Part shown: in pieces, positions 11,001 to 21,699 of the stretch
How the letters are laid out: each line of letters opens with the position of its first letter
Position numbering within the stretch: the stretch's first letter is position 1
Assembly: GCA_033085395.1 (NCBI GenBank)
Contig: JANQBS010000077.1
Span: 62,001-126,000, forward strand
Direction: 5' to 3'
From: Xanthoparmelia taractica
Taxonomy: Eukaryota > Ascomycota > Lecanoromycetes > Lecanorales > Parmeliaceae
DNA: 64,000 nucleotides
Translations under genes and position numbers: made by a program
The notes under the pieces: generated by a model
Told to the model about the DNA's origin: nothing
Databases searched by the model: none
Seen by the model: only the letters and a program-made list of their open reading frames with translations

Positions 11001-12327
11001 AGACCTCGTCACCCGACTGCTTTCTGAGCAAATCCGATTCACCTGTAGCAGACGACTCGTCACACTTGAGGTTGTGCCCGGAGATAAAGATACCGTCCAC
11101 TGGTATCATGTCCCCGGGCTCAAGATGCATTACGTCGCCGACCAGAATGTCATGTACAGAGATCTCCCTAGATTTTCCCGATCGAATGACTTTGACATCC
11201 CTATCTTCTTTCTTTTTATTCAGCTTGACAAACTGCCGCTCCTTTTGCCAATCATTTGCAGCGCCAACCACAACAACAATGATGATCGCTACCATGATGG
11301 CAACGCCCTCGACCCACTCCACAGGTGCTTCACCATCTGGCTGGGGAGTCACGGATTGATATATTCCCAGAGCCAAAGATACAACTGCGGCAACGCTTAG
11401 CAGTATCAATACTTTGTCGTTGTACGCCATCCACGCAAGCTGAAATATACTCTTTGCTTTTTTCTCTGGCAGATGGTTGTCTTTGAAAATGCGTTTGCGG
11501 TCTGCGAACGAGTCCTCCGATAGCTTCCTTGACATCCCGGTCGTTGTCGCTCTGAGAAGAGGTCGACCTCCATGGTCTTCAGAATCTTTTACTTCAGAGC
11601 CAGCTGCTACAGCCTGATCAAAGTGCACGCTCCCGTCGAGCTTCTTCTCGTCCAAAGACAACCCCGCCAGCCTATCGGTCCGCAATCCTTTTTCGAGGCC
11701 TTTCAATCCCCCCAACGCATGGAAAGCGGCAAAACTCTTCGGATTGAGCAGTTTATTCAAGTGGCCGGGGGAAAACGCGAATTTATTATCTTCGACTTGA
11801 AAGTCCTTTTCTGTACCAGGGTCCGCCTTTAATGCCTCTTCGTCATTGATTATATTATCATTACTAACTTCGGTACTCGTTCCACCCTCAGCCGTCGAGG
11901 CTAGGGAAGGGACCGAGGTCTCACCACTATACGTTGTAGGGGAATGGCCTGGCTCTTCCGAGTCAACGGAATTCCCCCTAGAACGGGAATTTGGAACTGC
12001 TAGAAAATTATGAGGTCGAAGATCAGTCCATTTGGAGGTAGGAGATGAGACGTTGTGGGCAGAGGTGGGTCGACTGCTTTCAAAGGAATGCGCGGCTCGA
12101 AGATCGGTCCTGGGGGACTCGCTCAGCAAGGGGGCAGGCTCCCTGTCCCGCTCTTCATTCTGTTCAGCCTGGTTGTATATGAATTGGTCAGTCATATAAA
12201 TGAAGGAGAGAGGGGAGACCTCGTTGCATTTCGGGCAAGGATAAACTAACAGCTGAGGTATTGATTGTGATTGTGGGGGCTCGTGGCCGACGTGGGGGGT
12301 GCGGTGGCGACGGCGATGTACGGCCAT
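8031..12327 (-). CDS. PMC1: Plasma-membrane/vacuolar-type Ca2+-transporting P-type ATPase
   Basis: Type IIB calcium pump (Pmc1/PMCA class) that removes cytosolic Ca2+ using ATP. Probable exons 12327-12247, 12168-9295 and 9245-8031, 1389 residues. The second intron (49 bases, donor GTTCGT, branch CTGAC) is firm. The first (78 bases) is stop-free and of 3n length, so its splicing is a judgement. Visible signatures: PEGLPLAVTLALAFATT (M4), the phosphorylation site CSDKTGTLTQNK, the hinge TGDGTNDAPALKAADVG, and QLLWVNLIMDTFAALALATD in M6, diagnostic of PMCA-type pumps. The roughly 230-residue N-terminus is acidic and Ser-rich. The C-terminus carries about 180 Arg/Ser/Pro-rich residues (SRSRSRTNSLPPTP) that could be phosphorylated. 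Vacuolar location is inferred from yeast Pmc1. Confidence 0.93.
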
Positions 12328-13800
12328 TGTTCCCGACGTCCGTCATGGTACGCTCAGCGGCCTGACGTCCCGGATGTGTAATGAAGAGCGTCCACTTCGT
12401 TCATAAGTATGCAGATAACAGTGTTGGGGTGACGCAGAATAGTGCGTCAAGGGTGAAGGTGCAGCAGGTTGGTTGACGAGGGCGGATTCTCGGTATGATT
12501 GGGTTGTATAGGCGTATGCTTGAGCTTGGACGATTCGATGCAGTGAGGAAGGCGCAACGGTCGAGAGATGGATAATGTAAAGAGCCGCGGCTTCCTGAAG
12601 CGCTTCGTCAGTATCAGAGCCCAGGATGAAAAAAAGAACACCAGCAGAGAAGCCATACGGATGTTGCACGAAAATGGCCAGCCTAAATGTACCGACTGCT
12701 TTCTTCCCACGCCGGTGACGTTTTGGTCTGGTGAGATGGATTCCCTCTACTCCTCCTTAGATGATCCCCGTCGGATCTTCTTTGAGTGCGGGTCATGGGC
12801 GTGTTGCTTCTTCGCCGCCGGATTTCCATGAGGTGAGGGATGGTCAACACCCTCTCGTTGACCGGATGGCGAGGTCGGCGAAGAAGCAGAGAGACCAGTA
12901 GCCTTGAAGAAGTGGCATTACAAGAATAATGGAATAGTCGAATGCTTTGAAGAGTGAAGTAGTTCAATTGATTGGAGTGATGACCTAGAGCAATCCCTGT
13001 CAATGGGGGGGGGGAGAGAGAGAAGGTGGTTCGTCTTTGCTTGTCATTGCTAGCGTCTTTTTGCACAGCCTCAATTCTCGCACTAAATACATATTTTGCA
13101 GGAGAAAGCATTTTCTTGTGGGCAAGTGAAAGTAGCTCACTTAAGGAATGATGATAATGATGCCGATAATATCAAGAAAAATAAGGAAACATTATAGGTG
13201 AACTCCTGCATAACTGATGGACTTATCAATTAAATCTACTCCGTACAAGCAAATATTTTTATTACGGTATTTTATAGAGGTTGCCTTACCTTAGCTTACT
13301 TGCAGTAGGAGAATAAATGGAAGGTAATGATTCGCTTTGCCGCCTTGGCATCATCCTCCCCTCGCATCCTTTCTCGTTCGACGCAGGTCCCACACCAGGC
13401 CGGCCGCTATGAGTAGAACCTAAGAGTACTTCCAAGGCAGGTATCCAAACACTTACAGCCAGGCCTCTATGTATATGGACGAAGTCCGGAGTATGTACCG
13501 ACAAGAACAACAGTGCATGCGTATCATATTCATTGCCTAAATCTTCGCCCCTTGATAGGCCCTGATGGTGGGAGATATTAATATTTGCCATGCATGGGAG
13601 TATCTCTGTAAGCTCTAAGCGCTGACCTTCACCCACGCGACACATGCTACATGGACAATCCTTGCATCAGAGGGCCGTTCCTTCTTCCGAAGCTGATATA
13701 ACGCTCTGATATTGCCATCTCCATTATGCTCAACCATCTCAGACTATGGCTTGACCGACGGTCTGTACAATAATGTTGAGTGTCGCTCAAATGCCAAGCC
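12328..13800. other. Intergenic
   Basis: 5' flank of the calcium ATPase and 3' flank of the nucleoporin gene. Contains a poly-G run of ten bases at 13005-13014 followed by GA repeats. Open frames on the minus strand (12683-13111, 12343-12669) and plus strand (12568-12831) are Ser/Arg-rich with no coding pattern and are not called. Confidence 0.5.
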
Positions 13801-16800
13801 CTAATCTGACGGCACTCTTACGGTCCACAAGTCTAACGTCTCCCCGTTCCTCTTTTTCTTACTTTTTCCCGCTTTTGCCCCTTTATCATCCGCCCTGATG
13901 ATCGTCTTACTCAAAAGCGCAAAAGAATCTACAAGCTCGGGCATCCTTTCCGCCGCCATGAAGCACTCAGCGAGCCCGGAGCTTTCGGCAGCGATCAGAG
14001 CTGCTAAGTCCATACTCTTCAGTAGCAGGTCACGACTGAGGTAGTGCGAGCTGAAATTCAAGATCATGTTGTAAGCAAGTAAGACCTCGGGCAAACAAGC
14101 TATGCGTATCTGCTTAAAGTCTTCCTCATCTGCGTCTATTTCCACCATCAGCCCATGCTTCATCTCACTCACGATATTAGACGCACTCACCATTACTGGG
14201 GTTTTGTAGCCATCCGTGGAGCAGTGGCTCGATAGTCGTATCAACTTTTTTGTAAGCCTTCTGGAATGAGTCTTTCCACGCTCTAATATCCTGGCGTTGT
14301 TCAATAAATCTGTCAAAAGAGCTCAGGTTATTTGTTCGGGCTACTCGTTGCGTAGCTCTGGGCGGACTTACTTGACAGCTTCGTCAGCAAAAGTCTTCCA
14401 TTCCTCTATGGCATCGAGGGCAGCAAAAAGGTTTTCAAAGTCTCTGAAGGTACTTGCTTGACTGAGCATGAGCTCGCGATCGCCATGGGCAAATTTCGCA
14501 GACGAAGTGCCTGATCGTTGCGAGCTTCGTGCGAGGCGTGATCGGGTGTCCTGAATAATGGGGGCAGGATCGCCCTCGTCATCACTTGAATCTTGGCTCT
14601 TGCTGATATCGACCGGCTTTCCCAAGATATCATTGGTCTTCCCAAGAGATATTGTAGAAAACGGTACTGTCCGCGACAGGCGTCTCGCGGCTGCCAACCC
14701 ATTCGAGTCTAGACCGGACTCCTATATTAGCGCTCGCTGCAGAATCAATACCTACAGACTTACGGAGAAAATGCTTATATAGTACAACTCCTACCGCCAT
14801 AGTCTGCTGCCAATGGTAATCAAGTAGCAGATACCATTCAAATCCGTGAATCAAGTCTTCTTGATCATCTGTAATCTCATCACCAATGAAGCCGGTCCGG
14901 ATAGGACGAACGCTCGACGCATCCTTACTGGTCTGTTCAAGTATTTTCAGTACAGGCCACTTGCTCTGGGGGAGCGACGTATCCGCGATGATCAACTGCA
15001 ACTGCATGCTAAGGACGCCAGGGACATCGATCCCAGTCTGTTTCATCAGACTCATCATTGTTTGACGCTCACGACGATCTTGAATAGTTGGTAGCTGGCA
15101 GCCCAAGCACGTCAACGACGTTGAATATGAGAGGCGGGAGGCGTAGAGAGGCAATAGTTGCTGCTTGCCAGCTTTGCTGAGATAATCCACGTAAGTGACG
15201 ATGATGCTTTCCATGGCGGAACGGCGTTCGCCTTCCCCAAATTGGAATCCGAGATCCTGAAATAAGAATATGATATGCGTGATAAGACGAAGAAAGTCAT
15301 GATCAGCCATGCTGATGGGTGCTGTGACGCTTCCTTCAAGAATTTGATCGTTACCAAAAGGTTCAACAATCTTAGATCTCCCCTCAGCGTTAGCTGCTTT
15401 TGTAAGTCTGACACCATGCTTGAAGACAAAATCGTCAAAGTTGTTGGCAATCAAGCTGCCCTGCAACATTTTGAGCGGCTCCTTTGCTTCTCTGCTGATT
15501 GTTTCCAGATGCTTCATCTTCTCCACGATTTGATTCCCGGATTGCGCACGTTGACCGCCAAAGACAGAGAAATTGAGGGAACCATGCTTGTCGTTCAAAA
15601 CTGGTACTCTGTCTGGAAAGCTTGACTTCAGATACCGATCGAAGGAGTGTAGCAAGTAGGAATTGTAATGAGCGAAAAGATAATCATCCCAGCTGCGGCT
15701 GACCTCTAAAACGCTTGGAAGATATCCGCTGAGGACTCCGTAGACTGCATTTTCGTACTCGTCGATACTACCGTCTTTGGCAGCAAGAGCACAGACCTTA
15801 CGCCACAACACTCGCGATTGCCAGCTTGCTGGTGCAGAGGTAGGAAAGCGGGCATTTCGAGGATCTCCACGCATTACTGCAGCCCTCCAGCCTTCCCCTC
15901 TGAGCTGACACCAATCCCTAACATAATCCCAGTCTTTCCCCCTTCTTAACATTTCCCAACACGCAAGCCATGTTGCACGTTCAAAGTAGTAATCTTGCTG
16001 CTCCAAGCTTCTACCTTGACGGGTGATTGCGTCTGGGTCCAGCTGAGTGACCAGGGATTTGGTTTTCTCCGAGTTCATCAGCGACGTCTCAAGACCTGGG
16101 TCATCCGGTTCGAGCGCTTGCGGCCATGACCGTAGGCGTTTCTGGAATTTGATCGCTTCTTTTGAGTACAACCAGCTGTGAGCCCACAGCCCAGACCCTC
16201 TGTCCGCGCCTAATTCAAGCTCTTTAACGACTTGCTCGATGTCTTGACCTGAATTTTCCGCACACGTTTGAAGCCATTCGACTACCGCATGCCGTTCCCA
16301 CGCTTGGTCGTCCGACGCTAAGAACATATCCCAAATGTCTTTCTCTGAGGAGTACCGATGTACCTCAATGTCCGTGCTAGGTCTCACCAGACGCGATTCG
16401 CCGTCCCGACTCGTCTTTGTCATTCCAATTTCGGGATACCAAACCTGGAGCATGATGCCAACCAAGTCCCACGTTTGTTCTTCCTGTTCCCACCACTTCA
16501 AGTCTTCAACACTCGTCATCACATTGCGATTCTTTCCGTCTTCTGCGGGAGTAGTCCATGGCGTTGACTGAAGGCTTGAGTTCCGAAGCCCCCGTCTCGA
16601 CTTTCTGGAGAGTTGTTGCTGCTTCTCAGGCGCATGCAGGCTCTGTAGACGGCTTACAGTATTTCTAGCAATTTCTTTATAAGCATTGACGAGGGGCAGA
16701 ACGTCGCTGCAGTCCTTCTTGTTTCTGCGCTTGTTCCTGGAGCTGAGACGGTCGAGGTTCTCGGCAAACTCCTCAACTTGCTTACCAACCCGGTCTGCAG

Positions 16801-17002
16801 TAGCTTGCAGAGGGTGAAGTGCTCGGTGCACGTCGCTGACGGTTGGGAATGTTGGTGATTCGGTAGTGGAACGCTCCGAGCCATGATCAGACTCATCGTT
16901 CATACTGGCATCCGAGAAATCATCTCCAACATTATTTACAGAAGCTTCTGAACGGCGAAGACTGTTCCAGCTTTCCTCTCTTGGCATTTGCCTTGTGGGC
17001 AT
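13801..17002 (-). CDS. NUP107: Nucleoporin Nup84/Nup107
   Basis: Structural subunit of the Y-complex of the nuclear pore scaffold. Exons 17002-14764, 14708-14372, 14309-14191 and 14135-13801, 1009 residues, all phases consistent. The three introns are 55, 62 and 55 bases with GTAAGT or GTGAGT donors. The N-terminus is acidic/Ser-rich and disordered; from about residue 60 the protein is alpha-helical (HRALHPLQATADRVGKQVEE). Family hallmarks include WEMLRRGKDWDYVRDWCQLR near the middle, LPLYASRLS, and after the joins ARRLSRTVPFSTISL and KQIRIACLPEVLLAYN near the C-terminus. The length fits fungal Nup107 (900-1100). A 66-codon frame starting upstream at 17231 could be a leader ORF. Confidence 0.93.
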
Positions 17003-19180
17003 ATTGGTGAGCGATCAGGGTATGTGAGTTTCATTCACCGACTATAGAGCTCCAAGCGAATTTCCCACTGCTCGCCATAAGTCTTTGGTGTTGTGAAGGT
17101 AAGTTCCACTCAATTGTAGGTTGTTGTTTGCACTCGGTGCAGAATTTGAGGGTACCGCGCAAGACGCGGATAGGTGAGAATGCGCGATAGTCTGGGCGCT
17201 GTTTTACTTTACGAGCCTTCTCACTTGTCATTTTAAGTATTTGAAATGCGGAATCGCTCTAGCGGTATTGATCGGTAACTTTCAAAACGCTGGACGTGAT
17301 ACCTAATTGCCAAGAAAGAGCGTAATTTCCCATATTTCGCTTGGGGTAAAATTTGGATACATATATCTGGATATTGTTGACGCACAATGATCGGGAAGGT
17401 CATGGTTATGGCGGGTTTCTCAAGCATCAAAACTTTTGACTTAGGATTAAACAATTGGTCTAAGCATCTGGAACGATGCTCTTGGGTGGAGTCCCACCCT
17501 TCTCATTTCTGTTCTGCGGAAGGGTGCAACCCATGTTGGATTCGGACTTCGAAATCTGTTTACTGGAAGAGATGACAGTTTCCTTTGCATTGACCCTGGC
17601 AACGGCGGCTTCTCCATCTGCATTATCAGGCAAGGGATGACTCCAAGAGCCATAAATGACGGCTCAACGAAATACTGATTTTTAAGTGAATGGACAAAGC
17701 TACCAAAAATTGCCTAGTAGCTCATGGTAGAGGTAAGTAGTATATTAGTAGGTAAAGATATATTAACTAGATTACAAACCAAGTAGGATATGGAGGCGTG
17801 TTTCTGTAGACGGAGAGGTTAGCAGGAAGTGGGATGCGGCATGCTGTACCGCAAGAGAGGATTTACCTGCATAAGGTACCGTAAAGCTAGGTACTTACTT
17901 ATACTGTACGCGTCTGTTAATACCACATAGCCGAGAAAGCTCGCTTAAAATTTCTGCTCATGTTTTTAAAAATGCCCCTTCCGAGGCTTCGACCTTTTGA
18001 TTTAACAATGTCTATACAGGCAATCATTAGAGTCTCGGGACAGACCTCCACTGTGGAGTAACCATCAATGTTTGTTCAGGTCCCTTGAGGATCTCTTTGC
18101 GTGCTCACGATCGTCTAACATTGATTTTGACGCTTCCTCTATACCAGACCAGAACCCTTCAGTGGGCAAAGAAGGTCTTGACACAAAAGCGAGCCGTTAC
18201 AATTCTCTCACTTGTGTAGCTTGGTGCTGCCTTCAGGCACTTTGACCGCCAAACGATTGCTTCATCTTGAGTCTCAACAGACTGGCTTTAGGGCAAGAGA
18301 CCGTATGGGCGGCGTCACCTTCGCGCTCGTAGAAACGATTGCAACACTTATACAGATTGTCGATTTGGCTTTGACTGCCGTTCAATCAATATTCTCTTCC
18401 TTCAGTATTGGGCAATGCTTACCATTTTTCCTCCTGGTATGAGTGCTTTGTCAAACAGTCTGCAACACTTTAGCCCTTTGAATATCAATATCTGGCTACT
18501 TGCAGCACTTCTTTGTGCCTCACCCTGTATTGCACACTACTCAAAAATCAGTATCCTTACACACGATCATTGCAGGCACGTACAGCAAAGGAATGACATG
18601 GCGGATCCGCCTTCAGGTCTTCCTCGATTCCCTAGATAGGTTATCACGGTAATCAGTTCAAATTCTTGGTTGCTTGAGCACAGATTAATTGCATGGTAAA
18701 AACCGACCATTTTGCTGCTCTAATAACGTAAAAATGAAAGAGTAGAAATGGAGAGAGAAAAACCAGGAAGTCACCTAATTTCACCATTTCGTAAGGCAAC
18801 TGATCTGGATGTTAGTGGCAAAAGTGCAGTCTAGGAGCCCCTTTCTGATTGGTGGGGCATGGGGTCCTTCAATTCACTTCACATTTTGCTGACTTGCTAA
18901 TCAAACAACCGCTTTATCAACCTCCCACAAATAAATACTTACTCCCAAGCTTCCTCAACCCGTCACCCGTACAGTAGGCCACTGGCTCTACACTGATAAA
19001 AGCGCCTCGTTATAGGGTAATTTGTTTTTGACAAGGCCAATAAGTCATTCTCACTGACAAGGCCAACACAGATCAGAGCCTGGCGACAAAGGGAGCCCCC
19101 GCCCGCTACGCTCTCCTCTCGTCCTTCAACTACTCACACCATCATCAATCATTACACTATAACCACAATTCCGACCAGAC
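17003..19180. other. Intergenic, no firm gene
   Basis: 5' flanks of Nup107 and SUMO, which are divergent. A 66-codon minus-strand frame (17231-17031, start context AAAATGAC) lies just before Nup107 and may be a leader ORF. A short plus-strand hydrophobic frame near 18305-18442 (from MGGVTFALVETIATL) looks slightly protein-like but is not supported. Near 17700-17930 are GTA-rich stretches with scattered ACTTAC and GGTACC words. The last 120 bases before SUMO are pyrimidine- and CAAT/CACC-rich. Confidence 0.5.
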
Positions 19181-19585
19181 ATGTCTGACCGTGATCAGTC
19201 CCCTGGTGCCGGCGGCGGCAACCCCGACGACCAGCCTAAGAGCGAGCATCTAAATATCAAGGTCACGGACAACAACAACGAGGTCTTCTTCAAGATCAAG
19301 CGTACCACTGCCCTTTCGAAGCTCATGAACGCCTTTTGCGAGCGCCAAGGGAAAGCACCCTCCTCTGTTCGATTTCTTTTCGATGGTGCGCGAGTCAACC
19401 CAACGGATAGCCCTGACTCTGTGAGTACCTCAACATGTCACAGAACCCTCCATTTTCATGGAGGGTTCTTTTTTCTCTTTCTCTTTCACAGTTACAGTTC
19501 AGTTACTAACATTCCTTCTACGCAGCTCGAGATGGCCGATGGAGATACATTGGAAGTGCACCAGGAACAGATTGGTGGGGCTTGA
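19181..19585 (+). CDS. SMT3: SUMO (small ubiquitin-like modifier)
   Basis: Precursor of the peptide modifier attached to lysines by the E1/Ubc9 pathway. Exons 19181-19420 and 19526-19585, 99 residues. A flexible, charged N-terminus (MSDRDQSPGAGGGNPDDQP) precedes the ubiquitin fold at about residues 22-96 (HLNIKVTDNNNEVFFKIKR, ALSKLMNAFCERQGK, SSVRFLFDGARVNPTDS). The C-terminus is EQIGGA, so the SUMO protease needs to remove only one residue to expose Gly97-Gly98. The intron is 105 bases, has GTGAGT and CGCAG sites, contains no in-frame stop and would add 35 residues if kept, breaking the fold. A lysine near residue 20 lies before the fold where poly-SUMO chains usually attach. Confidence 0.96.
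   Translation: MSDRDQSPGAGGGNPDDQPKSEHLNIKVTDNNNEVFFKIKRTTALSKLMNAFCERQGKAPSSVRFLFDGARVNPTDSPDSVSTSTCHRTLHFHGGFFFLFLFHSYSSVTNIPSTQLEMADGDTLEVHQEQIGGA
19442..19469 (+). other. Perfect hairpin inside the SUMO intron
   Basis: Arms AGAACCCTCCAT (19442-19453) and ATGGAGGGTTCT (19458-19469) are exact reverse complements of 12 bases around the four-base loop TTTC. It starts 22 bases after the donor and is followed by a T/C-rich tract leading to the acceptor. In RNA it would be a stable stem that could affect splicing. No family of such elements is known to me. Confidence 0.8.
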
Positions 19586-20071
19586 AATGGCAAGAGGAAC
19601 AGTAGCGCCTGGTCGGAGGGCTGTATAGTACTCGTTCCAAGGCCGTATGATATATCGTTCAAGCTGCAGGTCTTGTGCATCAATCGAGCGATGTTCTCAT
19701 TTTGTAGCGGGCGCTCAGGGCGCAGGTCTGCTACGGGCACATGAAGGAAGTGGGCTTAGTTCAAGAAGACCTGGAATGGACTATTTCAAAGACGAGCACC
19801 TTTTGAAATTGCTCTATGTTGCCTTCTCGTCATACATGACGAGCTGTGTGTACAAATGAAAGTTGTCTCGAAGCCTTTGAACGACATCCAAAACGAACCT
19901 TTCTCTCCCGAAAAGGAAACGGGATGCTTGACGCTCTCCCCACGTATACTGAACGAAAATCCAGTTGTCTATATGCCCAGAATCCCGGCCATATGTTAGA
20001 AAGATACGCATTTCCAGAATGTATACTTTCTTCCCTAAATCATTCCGCCATCAATTTTCCTTGAAGACCAA
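19586..20071. other. Intergenic, convergent 3' flanks
   Basis: 3' regions of SUMO and of the minus-strand coiled-coil-tailed gene. No supported gene. Confidence 0.5.
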
Positions 20072-20647
20072 TCAACCCTCCCAGATCGCCCTCCTCGCCT
20101 CCTCCTTCTCCCTCTTAGCCTTCTCCGCCTCCTCTTTAGCCTCCTCTCTCCTCCTGCGCTCCTTCTCCCTCACAGCCCGCTCATACGCTTTATTTTCTTC
20201 CGTCTTCTTTGGTGGCTTCACACCGAGTGCTCTGGCAATCAAGCGTCCGGCCGCCGCCGATGATTTTTCTGGTCTCTTCTCCGAGCCTTTGGGGGAGCGA
20301 GGCGTGCTACTTGTAGAATTTGAGGTACAGGCACTTGCAAAAGTCGACCAGTCTGTGCTTCTTTTGCGTGAATGGGGGTAGGTCGGAGATATAGGCGTCG
20401 GCGGTGGAGGACCAGGGGTTGCGTCTGTGGGAGTATAGGGAGGTGAAGGGCTAGTGCATCTGGAGGATGATGTTGATGAAGAGGCAGCCTCTTCCCAGGT
20501 GTCGGCAACGGCTTTGGAGGTCTTGGTTCTGTCTGGAGACAAGATAGTAAGACTCTTAAGGGAGCTTTCCAGTCCTTGATCATGATTAGCGAGCTGAGAC
20601 AGGAAAAGCTGAGTGTTGTCTACCAGGCGTTCTCGGAGAGGTGGTTG
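20072..20647 (-). CDS. Conserved-looking protein with basic helical tail; 5' end unresolved
   Basis: The frame is open without a stop from 20647 down to the stop at 20072 (191 codons). It reads RERLVDNTQLFLSQLANHD and GLESSLKSLTILSPDRTKT, then KAVADTWEEAASS, a Ser/Pro/Thr-rich middle (about 60-115), and a highly charged helix at the end (KEEAEKAKREKEEARR). The opening helix and DTWEEAASS motif look like a conserved fungal protein, but I cannot name it. No ATG lies in this frame before QLFL. The only well-placed ATG (20651, reading MTTTSPRTP) is in a frame shifted by one base. So either a mini-exon with its own start lies upstream, or a base is missing between 20651 and 20625. The given 5' limit is the open frame, not a start codon. 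Confidence 0.6.
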   Translation of the reverse strand, partial: QPPLRERLVDNTQLFLSQLANHDQGLESSLKSLTILSPDRTKTSKAVADTWEEAASSSTSSSRCTSPSPPYTPTDATPGPPPPTPISPTYPHSRKRSTDWSTFASACTSNSTSSTPRSPKGSEKRPEKSSAAAGRLIARALGVKPPKKTEENKAYERAVREKERRRREEAKEEAEKAKREKEEARRAIWEG

Positions 20648-21699
20648 TCATTCTTATTTCCAGAACAAGGAACAAAAAGTACTGAAGTATGCAAACGAGG
20701 TTCTGTAAGGTTGGAGATGAATGCGAACACCAGCAAAGGAGCGGCTTCAGTCAGAAAGCACTGCAGTGCGTTCATTCAATGATGCTGGACGTAGAGAAAA
20801 ACATGTGGGACATGGAAACTCGGACTGGGCTCTATATAGGTTAGGTTCTGATTACACACAATTGAATGCTGGTGGTCGGTCATGATAATAATGTAACCAA
20901 GTGGGGAGAACACTACCTTATACTGGCACGGGAATTGCCCCACGTCCTTGTAAGGCTAGGTGACGAGACAATAGTCCGCGTCAGTTGAACAATTGTCACG
21001 ATATGGGAACTCTCAATTCGGGGAGCTAATATGTGGGTTGCAATATTTGTCTATTCGATATACAAGTTCAAGATTCGAGCATTTCAGTCGTTGAAAAAGA
21101 CTGACCGGCACAGCCACGAGCAAATTCTCCAGGCCAATAGCTAATCAGCAGGCGATGAAGGAGGCAGCTTCAGCAATCTATAACATCAAGGACCTAGTCG
21201 CACATGTCCAGAATTTGCAAGGGCATCTGTCAATGAAGCGATCATCGCTCCTGCCAAACAGCAATCATTCGAAGAGAAACACCCATGTTATCATTTGGCC
21301 GGTCAAACTTGCCATCTATACAAATTTAAAGATTACAACAGAGCGGGGCACAGAGGAGGCCTCATAGAAAAACATGGCTGCACGCCTAATCCAAGACTGG
21401 CCTGGTGAGAGAGTAGCTGAGTACAATGTAATGTATACACTGTTTCGTACCATAGAGGCCGGTTTAAAGTCGTCCTTCGCACGACATCCGGTTCGGAAGC
21501 ACATGCCTTTTCGAGTGCTATGGCTGCCGATCTTCAAGCACCAAAGACTTGAGTCACATTTCGGCATTCTTGGCCTTTGACTTGCATAAGGTGTTGAGTA
21601 TATAGAACGGGAATCACTTTCTATTTAATCGAGTTGCAGTCTGACCAGTCTCTTTGCATCCTGTTTAAATCAATCGGGCAGTCAACCGACAGTATCGCC
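20648..21699. other. Intergenic, divergent 5' flanks
   Basis: Upstream of the coiled-coil-tailed gene (minus) and the flavin-nucleotide-binding gene (plus). A possible first mini-exon of the former should lie in the first 250 bases. Frames at 21155-21367 and 21374-21580 show no coding character. Confidence 0.45.

Noticed and set aside
12683..13111. 142-codon minus-strand frame upstream of the calcium ATPase
   Set aside because: Crosses a poly-G run, Arg/Ser-rich with no domain; more likely untranslated leader.
18212..18639. Short hydrophobic plus-strand frames
   Set aside because: Slightly protein-like, but too short, overlapping, and without splice partners.
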